Shown here: positions 57,401-64,000 of the stretch, piece by piece
Position numbering within the stretch: the stretch's first letter is position 1
Layout: each line of letters opens with the position of its first letter
Assembly: GCF_902459585.1 (NCBI RefSeq)
Contig: NZ_CABPSC010000006.1
Span: 124,001 to 188,000 of the forward strand
From: Pandoraea nosoerga
GTDB taxonomy: Bacteria > Pseudomonadota > Gammaproteobacteria > Burkholderiales > Burkholderiaceae
DNA length: 64,000 nucleotides
Direction of reading: 5' to 3'
Program-made: the position numbers and the translations under genes
The notes under the pieces: model-generated
Seen by the model: the letters and a program-made list of their open reading frames with translations, nothing else
Told to the model about the DNA's origin: nothing
Databases searched by the model: none

Positions 57401-58052
57401 CGTGAAGCAGGTCTCGGATGCGGAGGCGCGCGTGGCCGGCGCGCCGGGCCGTCTCACGCGCGCCGTGGTGCAGCAGCTCTCGCGTCTGATGGCCTACAAG
57501 GACGAGTACGAAGTGGCGCGCCTGTATGCCGAGACGGCCTTCACCGACGCGCTCGGCGAGGCCTTCGAGGGTAGGCCCGGCCGCGACTTCCGCCTCGAGT
57601 TCCACATGGCGCCGCCGCTCATCGCGCGCGGCAAGGACGGTGCGCTGCCGAAGAAGGTGACGATCGGCCCGTGGCTGTGGCCGGTGCTGCGCGGCATGGC
57701 GAAGCTGCGCGGGCTGCGCGGCGGTGCGCTCGACATCTTCGGCTATACGCTCGAGCGCCGCATGGAGCGCCAGCTGATCGCCGACTACCGCACGACCATC
57801 GAGCGTGCGCTGGCGGTGCTCACCGAGAACACGCTCGAGGACGTCATCGCGCTCGCGCAGGCGCCGGCGAAAATCCGCGGCTACGGTCACGTGAAGCTCG
57901 CGAATCTCGCGATGGCCAAACGCGTCGAGGCCACGATCGCGGCTCGTCTGGGTGTTGCGCCGGCCACGGGTGAAGCCGTCGGGCAGGCCCTCGCGCACGC
58001 CCGCGCAAGCGGCAAGTCGCTCAAGGGCATTGCGGTGGTGACGGCGCGCTGA
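54435..58052 (+). CDS. Fused indolepyruvate ferredoxin oxidoreductase
   Basis: 1205 residues from ATG 54435 with GAGGAG upstream; it fuses the alpha- and beta-type subunits of archaeal IorA and IorB. The N-terminal pyrimidine-binding region carries GFISGYRGSPLGGVD. The thiamine pyrophosphate region has GDGTYFHSGLLAIRQ and NDAVAMTGGQPVDGS. A ferredoxin-like cluster begins near residue 650 (VCEGCGDCGVASNC, then SCNKDFSCVNGFCP). The C-terminal gamma/beta domain begins VTGVGGTGVVTIGALI. It oxidatively decarboxylates aryl pyruvates to acyl-CoA with ferredoxin. In aerobic betaproteobacteria it is linked to aromatic amino acid catabolism. Confidence 0.93.
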   Translation: MNAPMRAALATPTANPLAHPDYQLSDALTARRGQIFLTGTQALVRILLMQRQLDAARGLNTAGFISGYRGSPLGGVDQQLWKAKKLLDAANVKFLPAINEELGGTAVMGTQRVEADPERTVEGVFGMWYGKGPGVDRAGDALKHGNAYGASRHGGVLVVAGDDHGCVSSSMPHQSDFTMMSWSMPVLNPADIGELVEFGLYGYALSRFSGAWAGLKAISETVESRGTVDLDKIRTDWAEPLDYVAPEGGLHNRWPDLPSLALEARLAAKLDAVRAFSRVNSIDKWIAPAPGADIGIVTCGKAHLDLMETLRRLDITVDDLAAAGVRIYKVGLSFPLDMTRLDAFVSGLKEILVIEEKGPVVEQQIKQYLYNRTAGARPIVLGKTDADGRALLSALGELRPSRVLPVFAEWLAKHRPALDRRERVVDLVAHEILSNEADGVRRVPYFCSGCPHNTSTKVPEGSIAQAGIGCHFMASWMDRDTTGLIQMGGEGVDWAAHSHFTKRAHVFQNLGDGTYFHSGLLAIRQAVASKANITYKILYNDAVAMTGGQPVDGSISVPQIARQVEAEGIAKLVVVSDEPQKYIGHEGQFPKGTTFHHRSELDAVQRELREIPGATVLIYDQTCAAEKRRRRKKNEFPNPDRRLFINEAVCEGCGDCGVASNCLSVEPVETALGRKRRIDQSSCNKDFSCVNGFCPSFVSVKGAQLKKALAAAFDQAAFEARLNALPQPATLAGDAPFDIMVTGVGGTGVVTIGALITMAAHLEGKSASVLDFMGFAQKGGAVLSFVRFANTPQALNQVRIDTQQADVLLACDMVVGASADALQTVRRGRTRVVVNTHAIPNASFVQNPDASLHGDALLAKMRHAAGNDKLDTCDAQALAQRFLGDTMGANIIMLGFAWQLGLVPVSLQALQRAIELNNVAVPMNQLALAIGRLAAGDPAALTETTAKAASAPAHAPVADEMTLDALIAHRVDLLTQYQNAAYAARFTAFVKQVSDAEARVAGAPGRLTRAVVQQLSRLMAYKDEYEVARLYAETAFTDALGEAFEGRPGRDFRLEFHMAPPLIARGKDGALPKKVTIGPWLWPVLRGMAKLRGLRGGALDIFGYTLERRMERQLIADYRTTIERALAVLTENTLEDVIALAQAPAKIRGYGHVKLANLAMAKRVEATIAARLGVAPATGEAVGQALAHARASGKSLKGIAVVTAR

Positions 58053-58328
58053 GCGTCGGCGCTTTTTCGCATTCGCGCGCCGGCGCGCCGCCGCGCAACG
58101 CAGGTGAGAACGGGAGCCTCGGCTCCCGTTTTTCATGTGCGATCGCGGCGTGGGCGCGCGGGCGCCGCCGGGAGCGCAAGCACGTTTCTGTACCGGCGTC
58201 GGGCCGACGCGCTACCATTCGTAGGTTGCGGTAGACGCGTTGGGGCGAACCGGGGACGGCGAGCGGTGTGGCGAAGGCCGCGCGCACGGCCGCGGGCCGC
58301 CCCTAAATGCTTGATTACGGAGAGGAAA

Positions 58329-59357
58329 ATGAGTGTTTCGAAGGCACCTGGGGATCGCAAGGTGATCCTCACGGGCGATCGCCCGACGGGCCCGCTGCAT
58401 CTGGGCCACTATGTCGGCAGTCTGAAGAATCGCGTGGCGTATCAGCACGAATACAAGCAATTCGTGCTGGTCGCGGACGCGCAGGCGCTGACCGACAACA
58501 CGGACGATCGCGGCAAGGTGCACCGCAACGTTTCCGAAGTGGCGCTGGACTATCTGGCGGTCGGCATCGATCCCGAAGTCACCACGATCTGCGTGCAGAC
58601 GTGGCTGCCCGAACTGACCGAGCTCACGTTCTACTATCTGAACCTCGTGACGGTGGCGCGCCTCGAGCGCAATCCGACCGTCAAGCAGGAAATCGGCCTG
58701 CGCAACTTCGAGCGCGACATTCCGGCGGGCTTCCTCACGTATCCGGTCAGCCAGGCCGCGGACATCACGGCGTTTCGCGCCACGCTGGTGCCGGTGGGCG
58801 AGGATCAACTGCCGATGATCGAACAGACGAACGAGATCGTGCGGCGCCTGAACCGCCTCGCCGATCGCGAGATCCTCGTCGAGACGAAGGCGCTCGTGCC
58901 GCCGATCGGTCGTCTGCCGGGCATCGACGGCAAGGCCAAGATGAGCAAGTCGCTTGGTAACGTGATCAACATTTCCTCCACGCCGGACGAAATCCGCGCC
59001 GCCGTGAAGAAGTGCTACACCGATCCGCTGCACCTCAAGGTCGAAGATCCCGGACACCTCGAAGGCAACGTGGCGTTCGCCTACCTCGACGCGTTCGACG
59101 AGGACAAGGAAGGCCTGCAGGCGCTCAAGGAGCACTATGTGCGCGGCGGGCTGGCGGACTCCAAGGTGAAGGCGCGTCTCGAAGAGCGTCTGCAGGAGAT
59201 GCTGCGCCCCATGCGCGAGCGTCGCGAGCAGTATGCGAGCGACCCCGGCTACGTGTGGGACATGCTGCGCGCGGGCACGGAGCGTGCGCGCGAGACGGTT
59301 TCGCAGACGCTCGACGACGTGCGCTCGGTGTTCGTTACGCCCGGCTGGAAGCCGTGA
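58329..59357 (+). CDS. trpS: Tryptophanyl-tRNA synthetase
   Basis: 342 residues. The class I HIGH-type motif is [11 protein letters not shown] near the N terminus and the KMSKS loop is [11 protein letters not shown]. The [13 protein letters not shown] opening is typical of the TrpRS branch that some bacteria carry as a second copy. It charges tRNA-Trp. ATG 58329 has AGAGGAAA upstream. A strong terminator follows at 59479. Whether a second trpS exists in the genome cannot be seen here. Confidence 0.95.
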   Translation: MSVSKAPGDRKVILTGDRPTGPLHLGHYVGSLKNRVAYQHEYKQFVLVADAQALTDNTDDRGKVHRNVSEVALDYLAVGIDPEVTTICVQTWLPELTELTFYYLNLVTVARLERNPTVKQEIGLRNFERDIPAGFLTYPVSQAADITAFRATLVPVGEDQLPMIEQTNEIVRRLNRLADREILVETKALVPPIGRLPGIDGKAKMSKSLGNVINISSTPDEIRAAVKKCYTDPLHLKVEDPGHLEGNVAFAYLDAFDEDKEGLQALKEHYVRGGLADSKVKARLEERLQEMLRPMRERREQYASDPGYVWDMLRAGTERARETVSQTLDDVRSVFVTPGWKP

Positions 59358-59478
59358 CGACGGCGCCCGGCATGTCGCGTGCCGGGCCGCGCGCCAGAGG
59401 GCGGCGTCGGACGACGAAACAGGCTATCGACGAAAGGTCGGCAGACGAAAGAAGACGCCGAAACGAAGACGGCAAGAA

Positions 59479-59512
59479 GGCAGCCCGCGCTTCATCGGCG
59501 GGCTGCCTTTTT
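59479..59512 (+). terminator. Rho-independent terminator after trpS
   Basis: A 10-bp perfect stem GGCAGCCCGC/GCGGGCTGCC (59479-59488 and 59498-59507), a 9-nt loop and TTTTT. Confidence 0.92.
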
Positions 59513-59564
59513 CGTGGGCCGGTGCACCTCGCGGCCGCGACGGCTGCCGGGACGATCGCTGCGA

Positions 59565-60806
59565 TTACTGCAACGACTGCGGTTGCTTCGCGATCTTGCC
59601 GTCCTTGAAGACCCAGCGGATGCCCTCGCCCTGGCCCGTGAGCACGTCGATCGATTCGAGCGGATTGCCGTCGACGACCAGCACGTCGGCGAGGGCGCCC
59701 GGTGCGATCACGCCCAGCTCACCCACGCGATTGAGAATTTCGGCGCCGATCACCGTGGCCGAGCGCAGCGTCTCGGCCGCACCGAGCACGTCGGCGCGAA
59801 TGGTGAGCTCGTCGGACTGGTACTTGTGCATGTCGCCGAGCAGATCCGAGCCGAAGCCCATTTTCACGCCGGCGTCGCGATAGATGGCGAGCGACTCGCG
59901 TCCGGCGCGCTGCACGTTCTCGACCTTCGCCACCGACTCCGGCGGCAGTCCCAGCGATGCGCCGTCCTTGGCGAGCGCGTCGTAGGTGACGAGCGTCGGC
60001 ACGACGTATGCGCCCTTCTCGGCCATGAGCTTCGCCGTCTGCGCGTCGCACAGGTTGCCGTGCTCGATGGTGCGCACGCCGCAGCGCACCGCGCGCTCGA
60101 TTGCCTTCGGCGTATAGGCGTGCGCCATTACGTAAGTCTGGGCCGCTTCCGCTTCCGCGACCGCGGCACGGATCTCGTCTTCCGAATACTGCGTGTTGGC
60201 GATCGGGTCGACAGGCGAGGCGACGCCGCCCGAGGCCATCAGCTTGATCTGCGTTGCGCCTTTCTGGATTTCCTCGCGCACGGCCAGACGGATCGGGTCT
60301 ACGCCGTCGACCACGCGGCCGATGGCGCCGGCGCGAAACGCACACGAGCACGGCTCGAGCGTATCGCTGCGCGGACGGAAGTCGCCGTGACCGCCGGTCT
60401 GCGAGAGCGCCTTGCCCGATGGGAAGATGCGCGGGCCCGGAATCACGCCTTGCTCGATTGCCTGCTGCAGCGCCCAGTCCGCGCCGCCGGCGTCGCGCAC
60501 GGTGGTGAAGCCGCGGTTGAGCATGCCCTGCATGATGGGCAGCGACTTGAGCACCGTGAGGACGTTGGGCTGGCTGGCGTTGGTGCCGAGGTTCGCGTGC
60601 GAGGCGAGCACGTGTACGTGGCAGTCGATCATGCCGGGCATGACGGTCTTGCCGGTGACGTCGATCACCGTGGCGCCTTCGATGTCGAGCGGGGTGGGGC
60701 TCACGGCGGTGATGCGGTTGCCGTCAATGGCGACGTCGTGACGCTCGAGCAGACGGCCGGCGGCTGCATCGAGCACGTTGCCGCCGCGAAGCAGAGTAAC
60801 GGACAT
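59565..60806 (-). CDS. Metal-dependent amidohydrolase
   Basis: 413 residues of the amidohydrolase superfamily (imidazolonepropionase/prolidase-like). Metal ligands are visible as DCHVH near residue 62, the Lys segment IKLMASGG, the His in VMAHAYTPK and RTIEHGN, and the Asp in MGFGSDLLG. It probably hydrolyses an N-acyl or peptide-like bond, possibly Xaa-Pro. It sits 65 bp downstream of an MHS transporter on the same strand, suggesting uptake and hydrolysis of the same compound. ATG 60806 has GAGGAAAT upstream. The open frame extending further upstream belongs to another frame of the transporter gene. Confidence 0.88.
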   Translation of the reverse strand: MSVTLLRGGNVLDAAAGRLLERHDVAIDGNRITAVSPTPLDIEGATVIDVTGKTVMPGMIDCHVHVLASHANLGTNASQPNVLTVLKSLPIMQGMLNRGFTTVRDAGGADWALQQAIEQGVIPGPRIFPSGKALSQTGGHGDFRPRSDTLEPCSCAFRAGAIGRVVDGVDPIRLAVREEIQKGATQIKLMASGGVASPVDPIANTQYSEDEIRAAVAEAEAAQTYVMAHAYTPKAIERAVRCGVRTIEHGNLCDAQTAKLMAEKGAYVVPTLVTYDALAKDGASLGLPPESVAKVENVQRAGRESLAIYRDAGVKMGFGSDLLGDMHKYQSDELTIRADVLGAAETLRSATVIGAEILNRVGELGVIAPGALADVLVVDGNPLESIDVLTGQGEGIRWVFKDGKIAKQPQSLQ

Positions 60807-60871
60807 GGGGATTTCCTCGAAAAAATGCACAAGGCGCGCCGGGTGGGGCGCGCCTTGCTTGGGGGGAAGAC

Positions 60872-62152
60872 TCAGGCCTTGGGCAGCGGCTTGACGAAGC
60901 GGGTGCCGATGAGACTGATGGTGGCGGCGACGATCACGTAGATCGCCGGCGCCATGTTGCTGCCGGTGCGCGCGATCAGCCAGGTGATGATGAGCGCGGC
61001 GAACCCGCCGAAGATCGTGACCGCGAAGTTGTACGCGACCGACAGACCCGTCGAGAGCACCTTGGCCGGAAACAGCTCCGAGAACGCGGCGAGGATCGGG
61101 CCGGTATAGCACGCGATGAGCGCGCCGAACACGATCTGGAATGCAAGCAGCGACGGCAGGCCGGGCGCCACGTTCAGATACGTGAACATCGGCCAGGCGA
61201 GCAGCAGGATCAGCAGCGCCGAGCCCGACAGGAACGGACGGCGGCCATAGCGATCGGCCAGACGTCCCACGATCGGCGCGAACACCAGGATCATCGCGCC
61301 GCCGACCATGCCGGCGGTAAAGCCGTTCGAGGCCGGCAGATGGAGCACGCGTTGCGCATACGTCGGCATGTAGAACAGCAGCACATACGTGCAGATGGTC
61401 CACAGCACGACCATCGAGAAGCTCGCGAGCGTCTCGCGCGGGTATTGCGAGAAAACATCGCGCAGCGGCGTGTCGGACTTCTCGGCATGCTGGAACGTCG
61501 GCGTCTCGTCGATCTTGTTGCGGATGTAGAAGCCGACCGGACCGATCAGCATGCCCACGATGAACGGCACGCGCCAACCCCACGATTCGAGCGCGGCACG
61601 GTCGAGCTCGGTGGTCACGAATGTGCCCACGGCGGCGCCCAGCAGCACGGCGAAGCCGATGCTCGACTGAATCCATGCCGAGTAGTACGCGCGCTGATTG
61701 GCCGGCGCGTATTCGGTGAGGAACGCGGTCGCGCCGCCCATTTCGCCGCCGGCGGAGAAACCTTGCAGCAGGCGCGCGAGCACGATGATGAGCGGGGCGG
61801 CCAGACCAATCTGGTCGTAGGTCGGCGCCAGGCCGATCATGGCGGTGCCGGCGGCCATGAGCAGAATGGTCAGCGACAGCGCCGCCTTGCGGCCCACGCG
61901 GTCGGCATAGATGCCGAGCACGATGCCGCCGACCGGGCGCATGAAGAAGCCCACGCCGAAGGTCGCCACGGCGAGCAGGAACGACGACAGGTCGTCGCCC
62001 GTGGGGAAGAACTGCTTCGCGATGATCGCCGCGAAGAAGCTATAGACGGTGAAGTCGAACCACTCCAGGCCGTTGCCGATCACCGTCGCCACGATGGCTT
62101 GACGGCGCTGGCGGGCCATATTGTCTTGAGGCACAGCGTAGGTCGCCTGCAT
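60872..62152 (-). CDS. MHS-family (ProP-like) metabolite:proton symporter
   Basis: 426 residues with 12 predicted helices. Typical metabolite:H+ symporter motifs are IGNGLEWFDFTVYSFFA in TM1, FFMRPVGGIVLGIYADRVGRKAAL (motif A region), RLLQGFSAGGEMGGATAFL and RVPFIVGMLIGPVGFYIRN. Substrates in this family include carboxylates and betaines. It pairs with the downstream amidohydrolase, so the substrate may be a small amide or dipeptide. Start ATG 62152 has GGGAGACC upstream. It may be regulated by the LysR-type protein encoded just upstream. Confidence 0.9.
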   Translation of the reverse strand: MQATYAVPQDNMARQRRQAIVATVIGNGLEWFDFTVYSFFAAIIAKQFFPTGDDLSSFLLAVATFGVGFFMRPVGGIVLGIYADRVGRKAALSLTILLMAAGTAMIGLAPTYDQIGLAAPLIIVLARLLQGFSAGGEMGGATAFLTEYAPANQRAYYSAWIQSSIGFAVLLGAAVGTFVTTELDRAALESWGWRVPFIVGMLIGPVGFYIRNKIDETPTFQHAEKSDTPLRDVFSQYPRETLASFSMVVLWTICTYVLLFYMPTYAQRVLHLPASNGFTAGMVGGAMILVFAPIVGRLADRYGRRPFLSGSALLILLLAWPMFTYLNVAPGLPSLLAFQIVFGALIACYTGPILAAFSELFPAKVLSTGLSVAYNFAVTIFGGFAALIITWLIARTGSNMAPAIYVIVAATISLIGTRFVKPLPKA

Positions 62153-62398
62153 CTGGGTCTCCCGGAGGATGGATGGCGTCCGTCGCGTGCCATGGAATTC
62201 ACGTCGTGCCGGTAATACGCCTGCTTTTATCGAATCACGTCCGCCAAGACGGTCGCCCTCCCGAGGGGCTGCCGACAGGCTCGACGGGCGTGCGCGGATC
62301 CACCACAAAATAGGACAGACAAAATGACAGGCCAAACGAAAATTACGCATGTTGCCATGCGCCAGACGCATGGCAACTTTCGCAAACGTGCGTAAGCC

Positions 62399-63301
62399 CT
62401 ATGATGGGAAACGAGTTTGCGAGTAGATCCAGTTGCGGAAAATTCGCGCTGCGGCATGCTCGTGGCGCTCGGCAGGCCACACGAGATAGTAGCCGCCGCC
62501 GAGGCTGGCGCTCGCCTCGCAGGCGCGCACGAGCAGCCCGGCCTCGAGACACGGATCGATCATGTGGCGCCAGCCCATGACCAGGCCGCCGCCCTCGATG
62601 GCCATCTGCACGAGCAGCGGGTAGTAGTTGGCGCTGACCATGCGTGGGAATTTCGGCACGCTCACGCCCTGCAGCTCGAACCAGTCGGGCCACGACATCC
62701 ACTTGCGCTGGCCGTCCTCGATGAAGAGGAGCGTCTCGTCGAGGAGATCGGCGGCGCGAAGCTTGCGGCCGCCGAGGTAGGCAGGCGAGCACACGGGGAA
62801 GACTTCCTCGTCGAACAGGCGCCGCCCGGCAAAGTCGGGCGGCAGATCGTTGCGCACGTAGTACACGCCGAGATCGAACTCCGAGGCGGAGAGCGACGTA
62901 ATGCCGTCCTTCACGATCACGCGGATCTTGATGTCGGGATGCGCGGCGCGAAAGCGCATGAGCTGCGGCGTCATCCACAGCACGGCCACGCCCGACGAAC
63001 ACGCCACCGTGAGCTCGAGCTCGCCGCGCCGCTTCATCAGATCGGCCGTCGCTTCGGCGCACTCGGCCAGCAGGCGTTGAATCTGCTCGGCGTAGCGCTG
63101 GCCTGCCACCGTTAGCCGCAGCGTGCGGTGCTCGCGCGTGAACAGCGCGCGCCCGAGAAACTCCTCGAGCTGCGCGATCTGGCGACTCACGGCGCTTTGC
63201 GTGAGGTTGAGCTCGGCGGCTGCCCGCGTGAAGCTCGCATGCCGCACGGCGGCGTCGAACGCGATCAGACAGTGCAGCGGCGGCAACGGCGAGATGGGCA
63301 T
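62399..63301 (-). CDS. LysR-family transcriptional regulator (GcvA-like)
   Basis: 300 residues. The N-terminal helix-turn-helix is typical of the GcvA/AmpR branch: LPPLHCLIAFDAAVRHASF, AAELNLTQSAVSRQIAQLEEFLG and LFTREHRTLRLT. The effector domain begins around LELTVACSSGVAVLW. It lies on the same strand as the transporter-amidohydrolase pair, with 246 bp between, and 37 bp downstream of fumC. The transporter pair is the more likely target. Confidence 0.9.
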   Translation of the reverse strand: MPISPLPPLHCLIAFDAAVRHASFTRAAAELNLTQSAVSRQIAQLEEFLGRALFTREHRTLRLTVAGQRYAEQIQRLLAECAEATADLMKRRGELELTVACSSGVAVLWMTPQLMRFRAAHPDIKIRVIVKDGITSLSASEFDLGVYYVRNDLPPDFAGRRLFDEEVFPVCSPAYLGGRKLRAADLLDETLLFIEDGQRKWMSWPDWFELQGVSVPKFPRMVSANYYPLLVQMAIEGGGLVMGWRHMIDPCLEAGLLVRACEASASLGGGYYLVWPAERHEHAAARIFRNWIYSQTRFPS

Positions 63302-63338
63302 GCGCGATGACGGAAAAGCGTGGGCGGGAGGCGTGCGC

Positions 63339-64000
63339 TCAGCGCTTGCCGACCATTTGTTCCGGGCGCACCCAGGCGTCGAACTGCTCGGCCGTCACGT
63401 GACCGAGGGCGAGGGCGGCGGCCTTGAGCGTGGTGCCTTCCTTGTGCGCCTTCTTCGCGATCTGCGCGGCCTTGTCGTAGCCGATGTGCGGATTGAGCGC
63501 AGTCACGAGCATGAGCGACTCTTCGAGCAACGTGCCGATGCGCGCGCGATTGGGCTCGATGCCGATGGCGCAATTGTCGTTGAAGCTCACGGCGCCGTCG
63601 GCGAGCATGCGCACGCTTTGCAGGAAGTTGTGAATGAGCATCGGCTTGAATACGTTCAGCTCGAAGTTGCCCATCGAGCCGCCGACGTTGATCGCCACGT
63701 CGTTGCCAAACACCTGACAGCACAGCATCGTCATGGCTTCGCACTGCGTGGGGTTGACCTTGCCCGGCATGATCGAGCTGCCCGGTTCGTTCTCCGGAAT
63801 CATCAGTTCGCCGATGCCGCAGCGCGGGCCGCTGGCGAGCCAGCGCACGTCGTTGGCGATCTTCATCAGGCTCGCCGCCAGGGTCTTGAGCGTGCCGTGC
63901 GCGTTGACGATGGCGTCGTTGGCCGCCAGTGCTTCGAACTTGTTCGGCGCGGTGACGAAGGGCAGACCGGTGTCGCGCGCGAGCACCGCGGCCACTTGTT
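63339..64000 (-). CDS. fumC: Fumarate hydratase class II, C-terminal part (5' end outside window)
   Basis: About 220 C-terminal residues are present; the frame runs off the right edge. The superfamily signature [19 protein letters not shown] is intact, with [18 protein letters not shown] before it and [20 protein letters not shown] after it, as in FumC. This oxygen-stable, iron-free fumarase interconverts fumarate and malate in the TCA cycle. The downstream neighbour, on the same strand, is the LysR gene. Confidence 0.95.
   Translation of the reverse strand, partial: QVAAVLARDTGLPFVTAPNKFEALAANDAIVNAHGTLKTLAASLMKIANDVRWLASGPRCGIGELMIPENEPGSSIMPGKVNPTQCEAMTMLCCQVFGNDVAINVGGSMGNFELNVFKPMLIHNFLQSVRMLADGAVSFNDNCAIGIEPNRARIGTLLEESLMLVTALNPHIGYDKAAQIAKKAHKEGTTLKAAALALGHVTAEQFDAWVRPEQMVGKR

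Noticed and set aside
54201-58136. Minus-strand open frame extending the Lrp gene upstream across the oxidoreductase gene
   Set aside because: Only the last 153 residues resemble a protein family; the rest is the antisense shadow of the fused oxidoreductase.
60807-61676. Upstream extension of the amidohydrolase frame
   Set aside because: It is an out-of-frame reading of the MHS transporter gene; the family N terminus and a ribosome binding site are at 60806.

Overview
The window is a GC-rich chromosomal segment of a betaproteobacterium. Gene content and protein character point to Burkholderiales, probably Burkholderiaceae and close to Pandoraea or Burkholderia. Supporting signs are the dnaA-dnaN-gyrB and rpmH-rnpA-yidD-yidC-mnmE blocks, the HmuRSTUV haem operon, the phhA-phhB pair with a divergent Lrp gene, a fused indolepyruvate oxidoreductase, and strong G/C third-position bias. 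The genus is an inference.

Layout. 1-2.2 kb: end of an autotransporter and a LysP-type permease. 2.4-8 kb: gyrB, dnaN and dnaA on the minus strand. 8-8.8 kb: a DnaA-box region. 8.8-13.1 kb: rpmH, rnpA, yidD, yidC and mnmE on the plus strand. 13.3-27.7 kb: small envelope proteins, thpR, an MHYT protein, an EmrB-type exporter, a DedA-rhodanese fusion, an OhrR-like regulator, a CLC protein with mnmC, and a proton antiporter with a YbdK-type ligase. 27.75-29.25 kb: a 1.5 kb gene-free stretch with a dense DnaA-box cluster beside an AT-rich tract, proposed here as the likely oriC, about 20 kb from dnaA. 29.2-33.4 kb: a MarR regulator with a four-Cys tail, a SET-domain protein, phhB, phhA, Lrp and FUSC. 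33.6-42.7 kb: a 2006-residue alpha-2-macroglobulin, a YhhN protein and PbpC. 42.8-50.5 kb: an ornithine cyclodeaminase homologue and hmuVUTSR on the minus strand behind a Fur box.

50.7-53.6 kb carries a compact minus-strand cluster that looks like a ribosomally made, radical-SAM-modified peptide (RiPP) system. In transcription order it has a 46-codon candidate precursor gene that is easily missed, a frameshifted and internally shortened radical SAM/SPASM gene, an MFS exporter and a second radical SAM enzyme without a SPASM domain. The genes overlap or lie close together. This is the most novel-looking element, but two of its genes look eroded in this strain.

53.7-64 kb: an Lrp gene divergent from the fused indolepyruvate oxidoreductase, trpS, an amidohydrolase with an MHS-family transporter, a LysR regulator, and the 3' part of fumC, which runs off the window. 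I saw no tRNA, rRNA, CRISPR array or intact insertion sequence.
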